The position numbers were made by a program, and so were the translations under genes. This document shows, one piece after another, positions 40,502 through 50,166 of a stretch of 64,000 bases of DNA. This stretch comes from Bacillota bacterium (lineage in GTDB: Bacteria > Bacillota > Clostridia > Lachnospirales > Anaerotignaceae): the NCBI GenBank assembly GCA_021768705.1, contig JAETUG010000010.1:1-64000 (forward strand), written 5' to 3'. Within the stretch, counting starts at the first letter, position 1. Each line of letters begins with the position of its first letter. The notes beneath the pieces were generated by a model. That model saw nothing but the letters and a program-made list of their open reading frames with translations, was not told where the DNA came from and ran no database searches.

Positions 40502-41383
40502 ATGCAGGAAGGCGTAATTTTAAAAGGAATTGGCGGTTTTTATTATATCGATACGGAAACGGGCATTTATGAATGCAGGGCAAGGGGAATCTTCCGAAAG
40601 GAAGGTATCCGCCCTACTGTGGGGGATGCGGTACGCATTTCCGTCCTGGATGAGGAAAACAAAAAGGGCAGTCTGGATGAGATTTTGCCCAGAAGAAATG
40701 AATTGATCCGCCCTCGGGTATCCAATGTAGATCAGGCGGTGATCGTATTTGCGGCGAAAAGCCCTAATATGAATCTGGATCTGCTAGATCGTTTCCTGCT
40801 TCTTGCAGAGGAACAGGAACTGGATATTGTGATTGTGATCAATAAGATTGACAAGGATAAAAAAGAAAGGTATCTGGAAGCAGCGGAGCTGTACCGCAAA
40901 GCAGGCTATCCTGTCATCTGCACCAGCGCAGAAAAGGGCGTGGGCATTGAAGAACTGCGTCATGCGTTGGAGAACAAGATTTCCGTTTTTGCAGGTCCTT
41001 CCGGGGTCGGTAAAAGCAGCCTCATCAATGCGGCATTCCCTGGCTTGCAGTTGAACACAGGGGAGATCAGTGAAAAGATACAGCGGGGCAAGCATACCAC
41101 CCGCCATGCGGAGCTGATCCAGATCACAGAGAAAAGCTATATCGTGGACTCTCCCGGGTTTACCTCCCTGTTCCTGACCCATATCCCCTCGGAAAAACTG
41201 CAGTATCATTTCCGTGAATTTGAACCTTTTGTCCATAAATGCTACTACAATGGCTGTATCCATATCAATGAGCCTGACTGTGCCGTAAAAGCGGAGATCG
41301 GCAAAGCCATCTCCCAGATGAGATATGACAGATATGTGACCATATATAACGAACGTAAGGAAGAAGAAGAGAGGAGACACTAA
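40502..41383 (+). CDS. rsgA: Ribosome small subunit-dependent GTPase
   Basis: OB fold, circularly permuted GTPase NKID...FAGPSGVGKSSLIN...DSPGF, CxH zinc. Confidence 0.96.
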   Translation: MQEGVILKGIGGFYYIDTETGIYECRARGIFRKEGIRPTVGDAVRISVLDEENKKGSLDEILPRRNELIRPRVSNVDQAVIVFAAKSPNMNLDLLDRFLLLAEEQELDIVIVINKIDKDKKERYLEAAELYRKAGYPVICTSAEKGVGIEELRHALENKISVFAGPSGVGKSSLINAAFPGLQLNTGEISEKIQRGKHTTRHAELIQITEKSYIVDSPGFTSLFLTHIPSEKLQYHFREFEPFVHKCYYNGCIHINEPDCAVKAEIGKAISQMRYDRYVTIYNERKEEEERRH

Positions 41384-41385
41384 CC

Positions 41386-42051
41386 ATGAGTATCAAACTT
41401 TCCCCCTCTATGCTTTCCATTGATTTTGGCAAAGTAGAGGAACAGCTGAAACTGATTGAAGACGCAGGCACACCCTATATCCATTTGGATGTCATGGATG
41501 GCGTTTTCGTACCCAATATCTCTTTTGGGATTCCTGTGATCAAAAGTGTCAGAAAATACAGCAACATGGTTTTCGATGCCCACCTGATGATCGTGGATCC
41601 CGAAAAATATATCGAGGATTTCCATAAAGCAGGAGCAGATATCATCACCATCCATGTGGAAGCAGCAAAATATCCCATGGAAGTGATCCACCAGATCAAA
41701 GCAACAGGCTGCAAGGCAGGCATCACCTTGAACCCCAGAACACCTGTGGAAACGATTTTGCCTTATTTGAAAGAAGTGGATGTCATTATGGTTATGACAG
41801 TAGAGCCCGGTTTCGGCGGACAGAGATTCATGGATAGTCAGCTTTCTAAGATCAGACAGCTGGCAGAATGGAGAAAAGAAATGGGGCTGAACTACGATAT
41901 CGAAGTGGACGGCGGCATCACCATCGATAATGTACGGGAAGTATTGGATGCAGGCGCAAACGTGATCGTAGCAGGCTCCGCCGTATTTGGCAAAGAAGAT
42001 ATTGCTGCGGCAGCAAAGGGCTTTATGGATATTTTCAAGGAGTATGAGTAA
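41386..42051 (+). CDS. rpe: Ribulose-phosphate 3-epimerase
   Basis: LSPSMLSIDF, HLDVMDGVFVPNISFG, VEPGFGGQ. Confidence 0.98.
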   Translation: MSIKLSPSMLSIDFGKVEEQLKLIEDAGTPYIHLDVMDGVFVPNISFGIPVIKSVRKYSNMVFDAHLMIVDPEKYIEDFHKAGADIITIHVEAAKYPMEVIHQIKATGCKAGITLNPRTPVETILPYLKEVDVIMVMTVEPGFGGQRFMDSQLSKIRQLAEWRKEMGLNYDIEVDGGITIDNVREVLDAGANVIVAGSAVFGKEDIAAAAKGFMDIFKEYE

Positions 42052-42052
42052 A

Positions 42053-42691
42053 ATGAAAGTGATTATTTTTGCGGGAGCAAAAATCAGTGATTATCGCTTC
42101 TGTGAAAGCTATCTGCAGGGGGCGGATGCAGTTATCTGCTGCGATGCGGGTATGCGGCATGCGAAAGCATTGGGCATCGACCCTGACTATATCGTAGGGG
42201 ATTTCGATTCCACCAGCCTTGAGATTCTGGAATATTATAAGGCGAAAAACATCCCCATACGTCAGTTCCCCACTAGAAAAGATGAAACAGATATGGAGCT
42301 GGGTATCTTTCTGGCATTGGAATTGGGGGCAACCGATCTGGTGCTGTTCGGCGGCATTGGCGATCGCTTCGACCATACCCTTGCCAATGCCCATTACCTG
42401 CTCTCGCTGTTGAAAAAAGGCGTGAGAGCCAGACTGGTGGACGAGAAGAACTGTGTAGAAGTGATTGACCGCCACTTGACTGTGGAAGGAAGAGTGGGCG
42501 ATCTGGTTTCTACCCTTCCTCTTTCCATGGAAGTGAAGGGCATTACCCTGAAGGGCTTTTCTTACCCCCTGACGGATGCGACCCTGACCTTGGATGGCGA
42601 TTATATTGCGGTCAGCAATGTACTGGCAGAGGAAACAGCTACGATTGATATCAAAGAAGGATATCTTTTTGTGATCCGCTCAAAGGATTAA
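42053..42691 (+). CDS. thiN: Thiamine diphosphokinase
   Basis: CCDAGMRHAKALGIDPDYIVGDFDS, FPTRKDETDMELGI, GGIGDRFDHTLAN. Confidence 0.95.
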   Translation: MKVIIFAGAKISDYRFCESYLQGADAVICCDAGMRHAKALGIDPDYIVGDFDSTSLEILEYYKAKNIPIRQFPTRKDETDMELGIFLALELGATDLVLFGGIGDRFDHTLANAHYLLSLLKKGVRARLVDEKNCVEVIDRHLTVEGRVGDLVSTLPLSMEVKGITLKGFSYPLTDATLTLDGDYIAVSNVLAEETATIDIKEGYLFVIRSKD

Positions 42692-42731
42692 AGAAAACCC
42701 CTTTCTATCGAAGGATAGAAGGGGTTTTGTT
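42692..42731 (+). terminator. Rho-independent terminator
   Basis: AAAACCCCTTCTATC-type stem flanking GAAGGATAGAAGGGGTTTTG. Confidence 0.8.
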
Positions 42732-42797
42732 ATATGGATCGTTTTTGCTGCACATTTTTTGAATTGCTGAATAGGAATAAACAAAGGGGGTGTCGGA

Positions 42798-42968
42798 ATG
42801 CGGAGAAGATGCAATGGCGCGCCGATCAGATGGCTGGGCGGGGTAATATTGATCGCCATAGGTGTCGGGATGTTTCTGGCATGCCTGCTTCCGAAGTGTG
42901 TATTTTTGATCGGGGCATTGCTGATCGGGGTGGGGATCTGGCTCATCAGCCAGAACCGACGATGCTAA
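42798..42968 (+). CDS. Small two-TM membrane protein (56 aa), absent from supplied ORF track
   Basis: MRRRCNGAPIRWLGGVILIAIGVGMFLACLLPKCVFLIGALLIGVGIWLISQNRRC*; AAGGGGGTG RBS, downstream terminator. Confidence 0.7.
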   Translation: MRRRCNGAPIRWLGGVILIAIGVGMFLACLLPKCVFLIGALLIGVGIWLISQNRRC

Positions 42969-42989
42969 ATATCCATAAAACGAAAAAAA

Positions 42990-43021
42990 GCCGTTCTTTT
43001 CATGGGAAAAGAATGGCTTTT
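42990..43021. terminator. Terminator between small membrane protein gene and convergent rpmB
   Basis: AAAGCCGTTCTTTTC-ATGG-GAAAAGAATGGCTTTT. Confidence 0.8.
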
Positions 43022-43036
43022 ATCATTCGTTTAGAA

Positions 43037-43240
43037 TTAGATTGCGCGTGTAATCTTGTTGGAACGCATGCATCTTGTGCAAACGTAAATAGATTTGATG
43101 TTACCGTTGTCTTCAACGATTTTCACTTTCTTTACGTTGGGTTTCCATTTTCTATTCGCACGTCTACTAACCTGGGAACGTTCAATGCTGATTCTATGAC
43201 CTGTCATCTGGCCTTTTTCACAAATTGCACATTTAGCCAT
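43037..43240 (-). CDS. rpmB: 50S ribosomal protein L28 (zinc-ribbon form)
   Basis: MAKCAICEKGQMTGHRISIERSQVSRRANRKWKPN...CTRC. Confidence 0.97.
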   Translation of the reverse strand: MAKCAICEKGQMTGHRISIERSQVSRRANRKWKPNVKKVKIVEDNGNIKSIYVCTRCMRSNKITRAI

Positions 43241-43443
43241 TGTCTGCACCTCCTTAAACCTTGCCTATGTGACATAACAAAGATATTCTAGCAGAAAAGT
43301 CAATGATTTGCAAGAAAAATAAGCGAAAAATCTGATTTTTTTTCAAAGGGGAAAAAGTACGGATGATTGTAAGAAAATCGTAAGAAATTTGAAAGAAAGC
43401 GGAAGAGCTTCTATGATAAAATTAAGCAAAGGAGGGAAATGGT

Positions 43444-44406
43444 ATGAAACGGTTTTTATTTTTCTTTATGAGTATGACGCTTGCAATGGGAAGTATTGCC
43501 TTTGGGGCTGAAAAGGAAACGAAGCTGGTTGTAGATGGTGCGGAATGGAATCTGAAAAATCCTTTCTGGAATCGGAATGGGAAAATGATGATCTCTGTGG
43601 AGGATTTTGCCGATATTGTGGATGGCACCTATCAGGATCTGGGTGAAAATGCCCTTTATTTGGAGGCGGGGGCGCAGGAAAGCGCTGGGAAACCTGTTTG
43701 GCTGGATGCTACTTATGATTTTTGGATTGCAAAACAGGAAAGCAATAATATATGGAATGGTCTTGTTCAGGGATATTTGGGCGAGAACGGAAAATGGTAT
43801 GTGCCTGTACGGGATGCAGCCGATGCGGTCAATCTGAAAACGGAATGGAGCAGAGGAGCGGGAGAAGCTGTGATCAATTTGGCAGGAGCGACGATGCCCC
43901 GCCTTTCTATGAATGTTACATACGATGCAGAGGCGGATACCGTAACGGTGACGCTGAGAAATGAAGAGCCTCAGGAATTTATGTTTGGAGATGATTATTT
44001 TCTGCAGAAATGGAATGGGGAAGCGTGGGAGAAGATGCCGTTAGTAGAGGATCGTTGTTATGATGATATAGGCTTTATCCTTCCGGGGTATTGGCAAAAC
44101 AACGGGATGTCGACAAAAACATTCCGTACGGGTTTTTACGGAGAGGATTTAGAAGCAGGAAGATACCGTCTCTGTGTGCCGATTTCCTATACTTCTTTGG
44201 GACGGGAGGCGATAGAGCATTATGCTATTTCCAAGCCTGTCGGCTCTGATCTGGAGACAGAAACGGATAGAAAGGTATTGGGAGCATGGGCGACCTATTT
44301 TCAAACACCCCAGAGCGAGCCTGCATTTTTTGCGAAAACAGCGTCCGCAGAGGAGTGGAGAGCTCGGACAGATTATGTGGTAAGTGGAGAATTTGAGGTA
44401 AAATAA
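43444..44406 (+). CDS. Secreted protein with stalk-like N-terminus and immunoglobulin-like domain
   Basis: Signal peptide MKRFLFFFMSMTLAMGSIAFGA; repeat-like ISVEDFADIVDGTY/VPVRDAADAVNLKTEW; Ig-like MNVTYDAEADTVTVTLRNEEPQEFMFGDDYFLQKWNGEAWEKMP. Confidence 0.65.
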   Translation: MKRFLFFFMSMTLAMGSIAFGAEKETKLVVDGAEWNLKNPFWNRNGKMMISVEDFADIVDGTYQDLGENALYLEAGAQESAGKPVWLDATYDFWIAKQESNNIWNGLVQGYLGENGKWYVPVRDAADAVNLKTEWSRGAGEAVINLAGATMPRLSMNVTYDAEADTVTVTLRNEEPQEFMFGDDYFLQKWNGEAWEKMPLVEDRCYDDIGFILPGYWQNNGMSTKTFRTGFYGEDLEAGRYRLCVPISYTSLGREAIEHYAISKPVGSDLETETDRKVLGAWATYFQTPQSEPAFFAKTASAEEWRARTDYVVSGEFEVK

Positions 44407-44544
44407 GGGAAAAGATGGGGAGCGAAAGCTCCCTTTTCCATTTCAGAAAACATTGTATTTTCCCCACTTTTGCGGTATGATAAAAGAGACAAATTGGGGA
44501 TATTCTATTTATGAAATAAATTTGAGATACAAAGGAGAAATTGC

Positions 44545-45462
44545 ATGTTAGATATTTGTTTACTGGGGACAGGCGGCATGATGCCCATGCCCAGCCGCTT
44601 TCTGACATCGATGCTGGCAAGGCTCAATGGCAGGCTGGCGCTGATTGACTGCGGCGAAGGTACCCAGGTCACCATGAAAATGCTGGGATGGGGCTTCAAG
44701 GCCATCGATGTGATCTGCTTCACCCATTTCCATGCGGATCATATTTCCGGTCTGCCTGGTCTGCTTTTGACCATTGGCAATGCAGGACGGACAGAACCCC
44801 TGACGCTGGTGGGTCCTGTGGGGCTGCAGCGGATCGTGGAAGGGTTGACGCTGATCGCCCCGGAACTGCCTTTCTCAATAGAATATATCGAACTGGATAA
44901 GGATGCGCCGAACCCTGTGCAGGTCGGCTTATTTGAAATCCACCACTGCCCTGCAGACCACATGGTGAAATGCTTCGCTTATCGCATTGATTTGCGCCGC
45001 AAAGGCAAATTCGATGTCAAAAAAGCGGAACAGCTGGGCCTGCCCAAACCCCTTTGGGGCAGACTGCAGAAGGAAGGCATAGTGGAGTATGAAGGCAAAA
45101 CTTACACGGCGGATATGGTGCTGGGGGAAAGCAGAAAAGGCATTTCTGTAGCTTACTGCACAGATAGCCGCCCTGTGGATAGAGTGATGAAATTTGTGGA
45201 AGGCGTACAGCTTTTTATTTGTGAGGGGATGTACGGTGAGGATGAGAAAAAACAGAAGGCGAAAGAAAATAAGCATATGCTGTTTTCTGAGGCAGCCCGA
45301 ATGGCGAAAAATGCCAAGGCGGAACGGCTGTGGCTGACCCACTTCAGTCCTTCTTTGAATGAACCTGAGGAATTTCTGCCTGTGGCACAGGCGATTTTCC
45401 CTGCGGCAGAGCTGGGAGAAGAACGCAAGTGCATCACCATTGAATTTCCCAAGGAAAACTGA
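44545..45462 (+). CDS. rnz: Ribonuclease Z
   Basis: FTHFHADHISGLPGL metallo-beta-lactamase motif, LIDCGEGTQ. Confidence 0.93.
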   Translation: MLDICLLGTGGMMPMPSRFLTSMLARLNGRLALIDCGEGTQVTMKMLGWGFKAIDVICFTHFHADHISGLPGLLLTIGNAGRTEPLTLVGPVGLQRIVEGLTLIAPELPFSIEYIELDKDAPNPVQVGLFEIHHCPADHMVKCFAYRIDLRRKGKFDVKKAEQLGLPKPLWGRLQKEGIVEYEGKTYTADMVLGESRKGISVAYCTDSRPVDRVMKFVEGVQLFICEGMYGEDEKKQKAKENKHMLFSEAARMAKNAKAERLWLTHFSPSLNEPEEFLPVAQAIFPAAELGEERKCITIEFPKEN

Positions 45463-45475
45463 ACGGAGGTAAGCT

Positions 45476-46504
45476 ATGGAGGAAAAGAAAGATATTTATA
45501 TATTGGCCATCGAAAGCTCCTGTGATGAAACAGCGGCGGCGGTGGTGAAAAACGGCAGAGAAGTTCTCTCCAATGTGATTTCTTCCCAGATTGCGCTGCA
45601 TACCCTGTATGGCGGGGTTGTGCCGGAGATCGCATCCAGAAAGCATGTGGAAAACATCGACGGGGTCATCAAAACAGCTCTGGCAGAAGCAGGCATGACT
45701 TTGGAAGAAATGGATGCCATTGGTGTGACCTATGGCCCCGGCCTGGTGGGGGCGCTGTTGGTGGGCCTGGCAGAGGCAAAGGCATTGGCTTATGCGGCGG
45801 GGAAACCCCTGATCGGCGTGCATCACATCGAAGGACATATCTGTGCCAACTATATCGAGAATCAGGATTTTGCACCCCCTTATATGGCGTTGGTGGTTTC
45901 CGGCGGACATTCCCATCTGGTCTATATTTCCGATTATGGCAAATATGAGATTATGGGGCATACCAGAGACGATGCTGCCGGCGAAGCCTATGACAAGGTT
46001 GCCCGTGCCATCGGGATGGGCTATCCCGGCGGCCCGAAGATCGACGCAGCGGCGAAGCTGGGCAATCCCGATGCTGTCAAATTCCCCAGAGTTTTTCTGG
46101 AGGAGGACAGCTATGATTTCAGTTTTAGCGGTCTGAAATCTGCGGTGCTGAACTATGTAAATAAACAGAAAATGATGGGCGAGAAAATCGTCCCTGAAGA
46201 TATCGCTGCCAGCTTCCAGCAGTCTGTGGTGGAGGTTTTGGTGGGCAAGACCATCAAGGCGGCAAAAGCCCATGGCGTGAAAAAGATTGCATTGGCAGGG
46301 GGGGTTGCTTCCAACAGCGCCCTTCGCAGTAAGATGCAGGAGGCATGCGAGAAAGAAGGTTTCTATCTGAGCGTACCTTCTCCCATTTTGTGTACGGATA
46401 ATGCGGCAATGATCGGCTGTGCGGCGTATTATGAATATATCGCAGGGGTGAGAGATGGTTTGGATCTGAATGCCAACCCCAGCCTGAGACTTGGACAGAG
46501 ATAA
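45476..46504 (+). CDS. tsaD: tRNA N6-adenosine threonylcarbamoyltransferase
   Basis: [34 protein letters not shown]. Confidence 0.98.
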   Translation: MEEKKDIYILAIESSCDETAAAVVKNGREVLSNVISSQIALHTLYGGVVPEIASRKHVENIDGVIKTALAEAGMTLEEMDAIGVTYGPGLVGALLVGLAEAKALAYAAGKPLIGVHHIEGHICANYIENQDFAPPYMALVVSGGHSHLVYISDYGKYEIMGHTRDDAAGEAYDKVARAIGMGYPGGPKIDAAAKLGNPDAVKFPRVFLEEDSYDFSFSGLKSAVLNYVNKQKMMGEKIVPEDIAASFQQSVVEVLVGKTIKAAKAHGVKKIALAGGVASNSALRSKMQEACEKEGFYLSVPSPILCTDNAAMIGCAAYYEYIAGVRDGLDLNANPSLRLGQR

Positions 46505-46533
46505 AAAATGCAGACGCAAAGGAGGAACGGCTT

Positions 46534-46866
46534 ATGGCAAGTATTTTGAGCAGATATGAGAGCATTATGTCTATGAATGTTTGTGGCATGATCGAATTTG
46601 CAGAGGATCCAATGAAAATGGCACGGCATTTGGCTCACCATTTGGAGGATGATCTGTCAAAGACAAGACGTGAGGGTGTTGCACTGATCGCAGAAATCGA
46701 AAAACTGGAAGAGGATATGTCCGTTCCCAATGCGAAGGCCCTTTTGGTAGCCCAAAAGGCAGATTTGATGAAACTCCATGAGCTTCATGAAAAACTCAAC
46801 GAACAGGTGCGTCAGATCACTGCCATGCGAGCGGCGATCTATACTGCTCAGCATAAGAAAAAATAA
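46534..46866 (+). CDS. Short PspA/IM30 N-terminal-like protein
   Basis: SILSRYESIMSMNVCGMIEFAEDPMKMARHLAHHLEDDLSKTRREG resembles PspA helix 1-2; only 110 aa, coiled coil. Confidence 0.55.
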   Translation: MASILSRYESIMSMNVCGMIEFAEDPMKMARHLAHHLEDDLSKTRREGVALIAEIEKLEEDMSVPNAKALLVAQKADLMKLHELHEKLNEQVRQITAMRAAIYTAQHKKK

Positions 46867-46878
46867 GGAGGGTTTCTC

Positions 46879-47400
46879 TTGATTCGTCTGGCAACAAAAC
46901 AGGATTTGAATGAAGTAGAATGTATTTTCCACGAAATTTTGGATAAAGAAGCAGCAACGGTCAGCTACAGCAACTGGATAAAGGGAAAATATCCCACAAA
47001 AGCTCATGCAGAGCTGGCATTAGAACAAGGTACCCTGTATGTGGGTGAGGATGAGAATGGCAGATTATTTGGCTGTGCGAATTTGAATCATCTTCAATTG
47101 GAGGAATATGCGAAGATCCCTTGGCTTTATGAAGCAGAAGGGGATGAGGTATTCGTGATCCACATGCTGTGTATCCGTCCCGATTGTGCAGGACAGGGAC
47201 GTGGCAGGGAATTTGTGGCCTTCTCAGAGGAGCTTGCCAGAGGGAAAGGCTGTAAGGCTGTCCGTATCGATACATACGAAGGCAATACCCCTGCGGCTAC
47301 TTTATATCAGTCCTTGGGGTATCGGCTGGCAGGGAAAACCCTGTTTCATTTCCAGAATGTGATCTGGGAAAATCTGATCTGTTTGGAAAAGAAGCTATAA
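46879..47400 (+). CDS. GNAT family N-acetyltransferase
   Basis: IHMLCIRPDCAGQGRGREFVAF...IDTYEGNTPAATLYQSLGYRLAG. Confidence 0.92.
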   Translation: MIRLATKQDLNEVECIFHEILDKEAATVSYSNWIKGKYPTKAHAELALEQGTLYVGEDENGRLFGCANLNHLQLEEYAKIPWLYEAEGDEVFVIHMLCIRPDCAGQGRGREFVAFSEELARGKGCKAVRIDTYEGNTPAATLYQSLGYRLAGKTLFHFQNVIWENLICLEKKL

Positions 47401-47432
47401 GCGGAAATGAGGCATAGACAGGGGGGATATCT

Positions 47433-47876
47433 ATGACAAGAGGAAGAGATATTTTTTGGAGCCTTTATGCGGCGGTTATCCCTTGGTTCAGTGTGTTAGT
47501 GTTGGGGCGTATGGAAAGATATTTGGAGAAGCTGTACTATAGAAGTTTTTCCTTTTTCGTTTTGTATCTGCTCTTTGCGCTGCTGTTTATCCTATTGGGG
47601 GCGGTTTTGGCAGTGCTGGCGGCGCGCTTTTGCAGCAGGCCAGCAGAAACCAGTAGAGTGCCGATGATTGGCCTCGTGATTGGCTGGGTGTCCTCCATTC
47701 TGATTATCGTAGTATTTCTTGGTTTTCTCCACAGCTATTTGGGTGGTTTGCTTATGCGGTATGGCAGCAGAAGGGATTTCCTTTTCGCAGGCTTCTATAC
47801 AGTGGTTTTGCTGTGGTATTGGAAAACCCATACCTTCCTTTCAAAAGAGGAATTGCAAAAAGAAATCGAAACATAA
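47433..47876 (+). CDS. Hypothetical membrane protein
   Basis: About 4 predicted TM segments, RBS GGGGG. Confidence 0.6.
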   Translation: MTRGRDIFWSLYAAVIPWFSVLVLGRMERYLEKLYYRSFSFFVLYLLFALLFILLGAVLAVLAARFCSRPAETSRVPMIGLVIGWVSSILIIVVFLGFLHSYLGGLLMRYGSRRDFLFAGFYTVVLLWYWKTHTFLSKEELQKEIET

Positions 47877-47902
47877 GAAAGAGAGGCGATTGCCTCTCTT
47901 TT

Positions 47903-48433
47903 TTATGCCGTTTCGCCCATAGCAGCGGATTTTCTTTCTGCAAAGAGTTTTCTGAAGGTAAAGCGTGTGATGGGACCTGCGGCGAATAGGTTCCACAGCA
48001 GTGCCATGGGAAAGTTTTTCAGCACAGTGCCCACCCAGATCGCAGGGAACTGCACAGCAGGGGTGCCGCCCATGATGATGTTGAACAGGATAGCGGCAAC
48101 GGCGCTCATGGTAGGGCACATGATAAGGACAGTACAGCCGGAGATGACCAAGGTACAGAAGAAGGGGTTATCCTTCTTGGGGTCGATGAGCTTCGCCGCC
48201 AAGCCGTAGCCGATGCGGTTGCCCCAGAGATTGGAGAAAATGAAAACGAAGATCCACATGAAAGAAGCTTCTATGAGGGCTTCGTAAAAGACGTGGTTCG
48301 TCATGTTGCTGAAACCGCCGGGCATAGTGCTGTAGCCAAGCTTATGGGCTACATTGAACACCTCCATGCCATAGGCCATGGTGATGGACATGAGGATACC
48401 GAAAATAACTCCTTGAAATTTTGTTTTGGGCAT
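47903..48433 (-). CDS. DUF2798-type membrane protein
   Basis: FQGVIFGILMSITMAYGMEVFN...; four TM. Confidence 0.75.
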   Translation of the reverse strand: MPKTKFQGVIFGILMSITMAYGMEVFNVAHKLGYSTMPGGFSNMTNHVFYEALIEASFMWIFVFIFSNLWGNRIGYGLAAKLIDPKKDNPFFCTLVISGCTVLIMCPTMSAVAAILFNIIMGGTPAVQFPAIWVGTVLKNFPMALLWNLFAAGPITRFTFRKLFAERKSAAMGETA

Positions 48434-48493
48434 ACATAAAACACTCCTTTTCTGTTTTTAAAAATGCGGTTGGTTTTAGACTGCAAAAAAATA

Positions 48494-48516
48494 AGGGAGA
48501 CCACAAGGGTCTCCCT
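48494..48516 (-). terminator. Terminator-like hairpin upstream of DUF2798 gene
   Basis: AGGGAGACC-ACAAG-GGTCTCCCT with minus-strand T-run (TTATTTTTTT). Confidence 0.75.
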
Positions 48517-48531
48517 ATCTTTCTTTTTTTG

Positions 48532-48574
48532 GTGCAGCCCTTGAAAACAACTGGACTTATGCTTTCTGCTGCAC
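48532..48574 (-). ncRNA. Candidate leader/small RNA hairpin preceding the terminator
   Basis: GTGCAGC (48568-48574 on minus) ... GCTGCAC closing stem; TATCAT -10-like at 48582-48587. Confidence 0.4.
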
Positions 48575-48655
48575 GTTGTAAATGATATTTTGTTTCGCTT
48601 TTTCAGCCAAAAAATATTTTATCAGAAAAGAAAAATTTATGTAAGTAAAATTTTT

Positions 48656-49396
48656 TTATTTTTCGTGAACGATCAATTCCAGAACATCAGGTCTTGCATA
48701 ATGACCGCTGCCGTCAAATTCCATGCGGCTGGCAGGCACCTTCTGCATATCCAGATCAGCATAGATGATGGCTTCCTTGTCCCAGACGGGTTCTGTCTCA
48801 TAATGCCCATAGGGGTCGATGATACAGCTGCCGCCACGGCAAACAATATCATTCAGCTTGGCGATCTCATCGGGACAATGGAGGTCATCAGGATACATAT
48901 CCTTGGTGAAATACATATCGCAGTTGATGAAATAGCAATGCCCTTCGATGGCGATATGCTAGATGGTTGCCTGCCATTCGGGATTATCATTGGTATTGGG
49001 GGAAATATACAGGGTCAGTCCTTTATTATAGAGAGCGACACGAGCCAAAGGCATATAGCTTTCCCAGCAGATCATGCTGCCCATGACACCCCAAGGGGTT
49101 TCTGCCACGGGGAAATAATCCTTTTGAGCGTCACCCCAAACCACTCGTTCCGAGCCGGTAGGCTTCAGTTTTTTATGTACGATGATCTCGCCCTCCGGAG
49201 AGAAGAACAGATTGGTGTTATACAAAGTGGCGGTTTCTTCCACTCGCTCCGAAACGCCGATGCTGACCCACGCATGGGCTTCTTTTGCGGCTTCTTGAAT
49301 TAGGTTGATGGCTTTCTCTGTGCTGGCGGCTTTATCAAACAGAACGGGAGCAGCCTGTATCACAGCAATACGGCAGGTGTCTTTTAAGTCTTTCAT
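48656..49396 (-). pseudogene. Nitrilase (carbon-nitrogen hydrolase) pseudogene
   Basis: Two same-frame ORFs (49396-48959 and 48916-48656) separated by TAG at 48959-48961 within EWQATI*HIAIEG; catalytic GSMICWE present; N-terminal FPE (catalytic Glu) segment missing between LIQEAA and KEAHAWVSIGVSE. Confidence 0.8.
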
Positions 49397-49479
49397 AAGA
49401 ATAACCTCCTTCCTTTGTTTTATATTTTTTACATACGTTCAGTATAACATTCTTTCTATATGTATGCAATGGGAAAACA

Positions 49480-50166
49480 TTAGTCCGCAAGGAGGGTATA
49501 TAATTCTTTCAAAGAATGGATCTCATAGTCTACTTTGGCATCGGTGTGGTTTTCTTCACCGTCGGGATTGAACCAACAGGTCTCAATACCGGCATTGTTG
49601 CCGCCTTTGATATCAGAGGTCAGGGAATCCCCAATGATGAGAGCAAGAGTTGGGTCAAAATCCGGGATGCGGGCGAAGCACTGATCGAAAAATGCTTTCT
49701 GGGGTTTTTGGGAACCAAGATATTCGGAAATAAAGACATCTTTCAAATAGGGCTTCAGACCGGAATCCCCAATACGTGTCTCCTGGGTGCTGGCAACGCC
49801 ATTGGTAACGATATAGAGATCATGAGTCTTGCTGAGGGTCTGTATGACTTCAGGAGCTTCTTCGAACACCTCACAGGCATGATCCAGATTGTGGCGATAG
49901 CTGTCCTCAAAGGCAGCACCGTCCCCTGCGTAGCCGAAATGTGCAAAGAGGCGAACGAAACGGGTATAAAGGACGGTTTTTCTGTCGATGATGCCATTCT
50001 CATAATCCTGCCATAGTTTTGCGTTGTTTACCAGATGAAATTGATAAACGGCATCGGTAAAGGGCAGATCATATTCGGCAAAGGTCTTTGCCAATGCCTT
50101 TTTTTCGGATGCGGCAAAATCAAGCAGAGTGCGATCAGCATCAAATAATAAAAATTTCTTTTTCAT
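49480..50166 (-). CDS. YjjG family HAD pyrimidine 5'-nucleotidase
   Basis: LLFDADRTLLDF, VTNGVASTQETRI, LIIGDSLTSDIKGGNNAGIETCW. Confidence 0.93.
   Translation of the reverse strand: MKKKFLLFDADRTLLDFAASEKKALAKTFAEYDLPFTDAVYQFHLVNNAKLWQDYENGIIDRKTVLYTRFVRLFAHFGYAGDGAAFEDSYRHNLDHACEVFEEAPEVIQTLSKTHDLYIVTNGVASTQETRIGDSGLKPYLKDVFISEYLGSQKPQKAFFDQCFARIPDFDPTLALIIGDSLTSDIKGGNNAGIETCWFNPDGEENHTDAKVDYEIHSLKELYTLLAD

Noticed and set aside
42734-43291. 185-aa plus-strand ORF over rpmB
   Set aside because: Overlaps antisense rpmB and the terminator; the 56-aa ORF in another frame has better RBS and TM support
48959-48961. TAG in nitrilase as a recoded (pyrrolysine or suppressed) codon
   Set aside because: The gene also lacks the catalytic-Glu segment and no Pyl machinery is visible here; a pseudogene is the simpler reading
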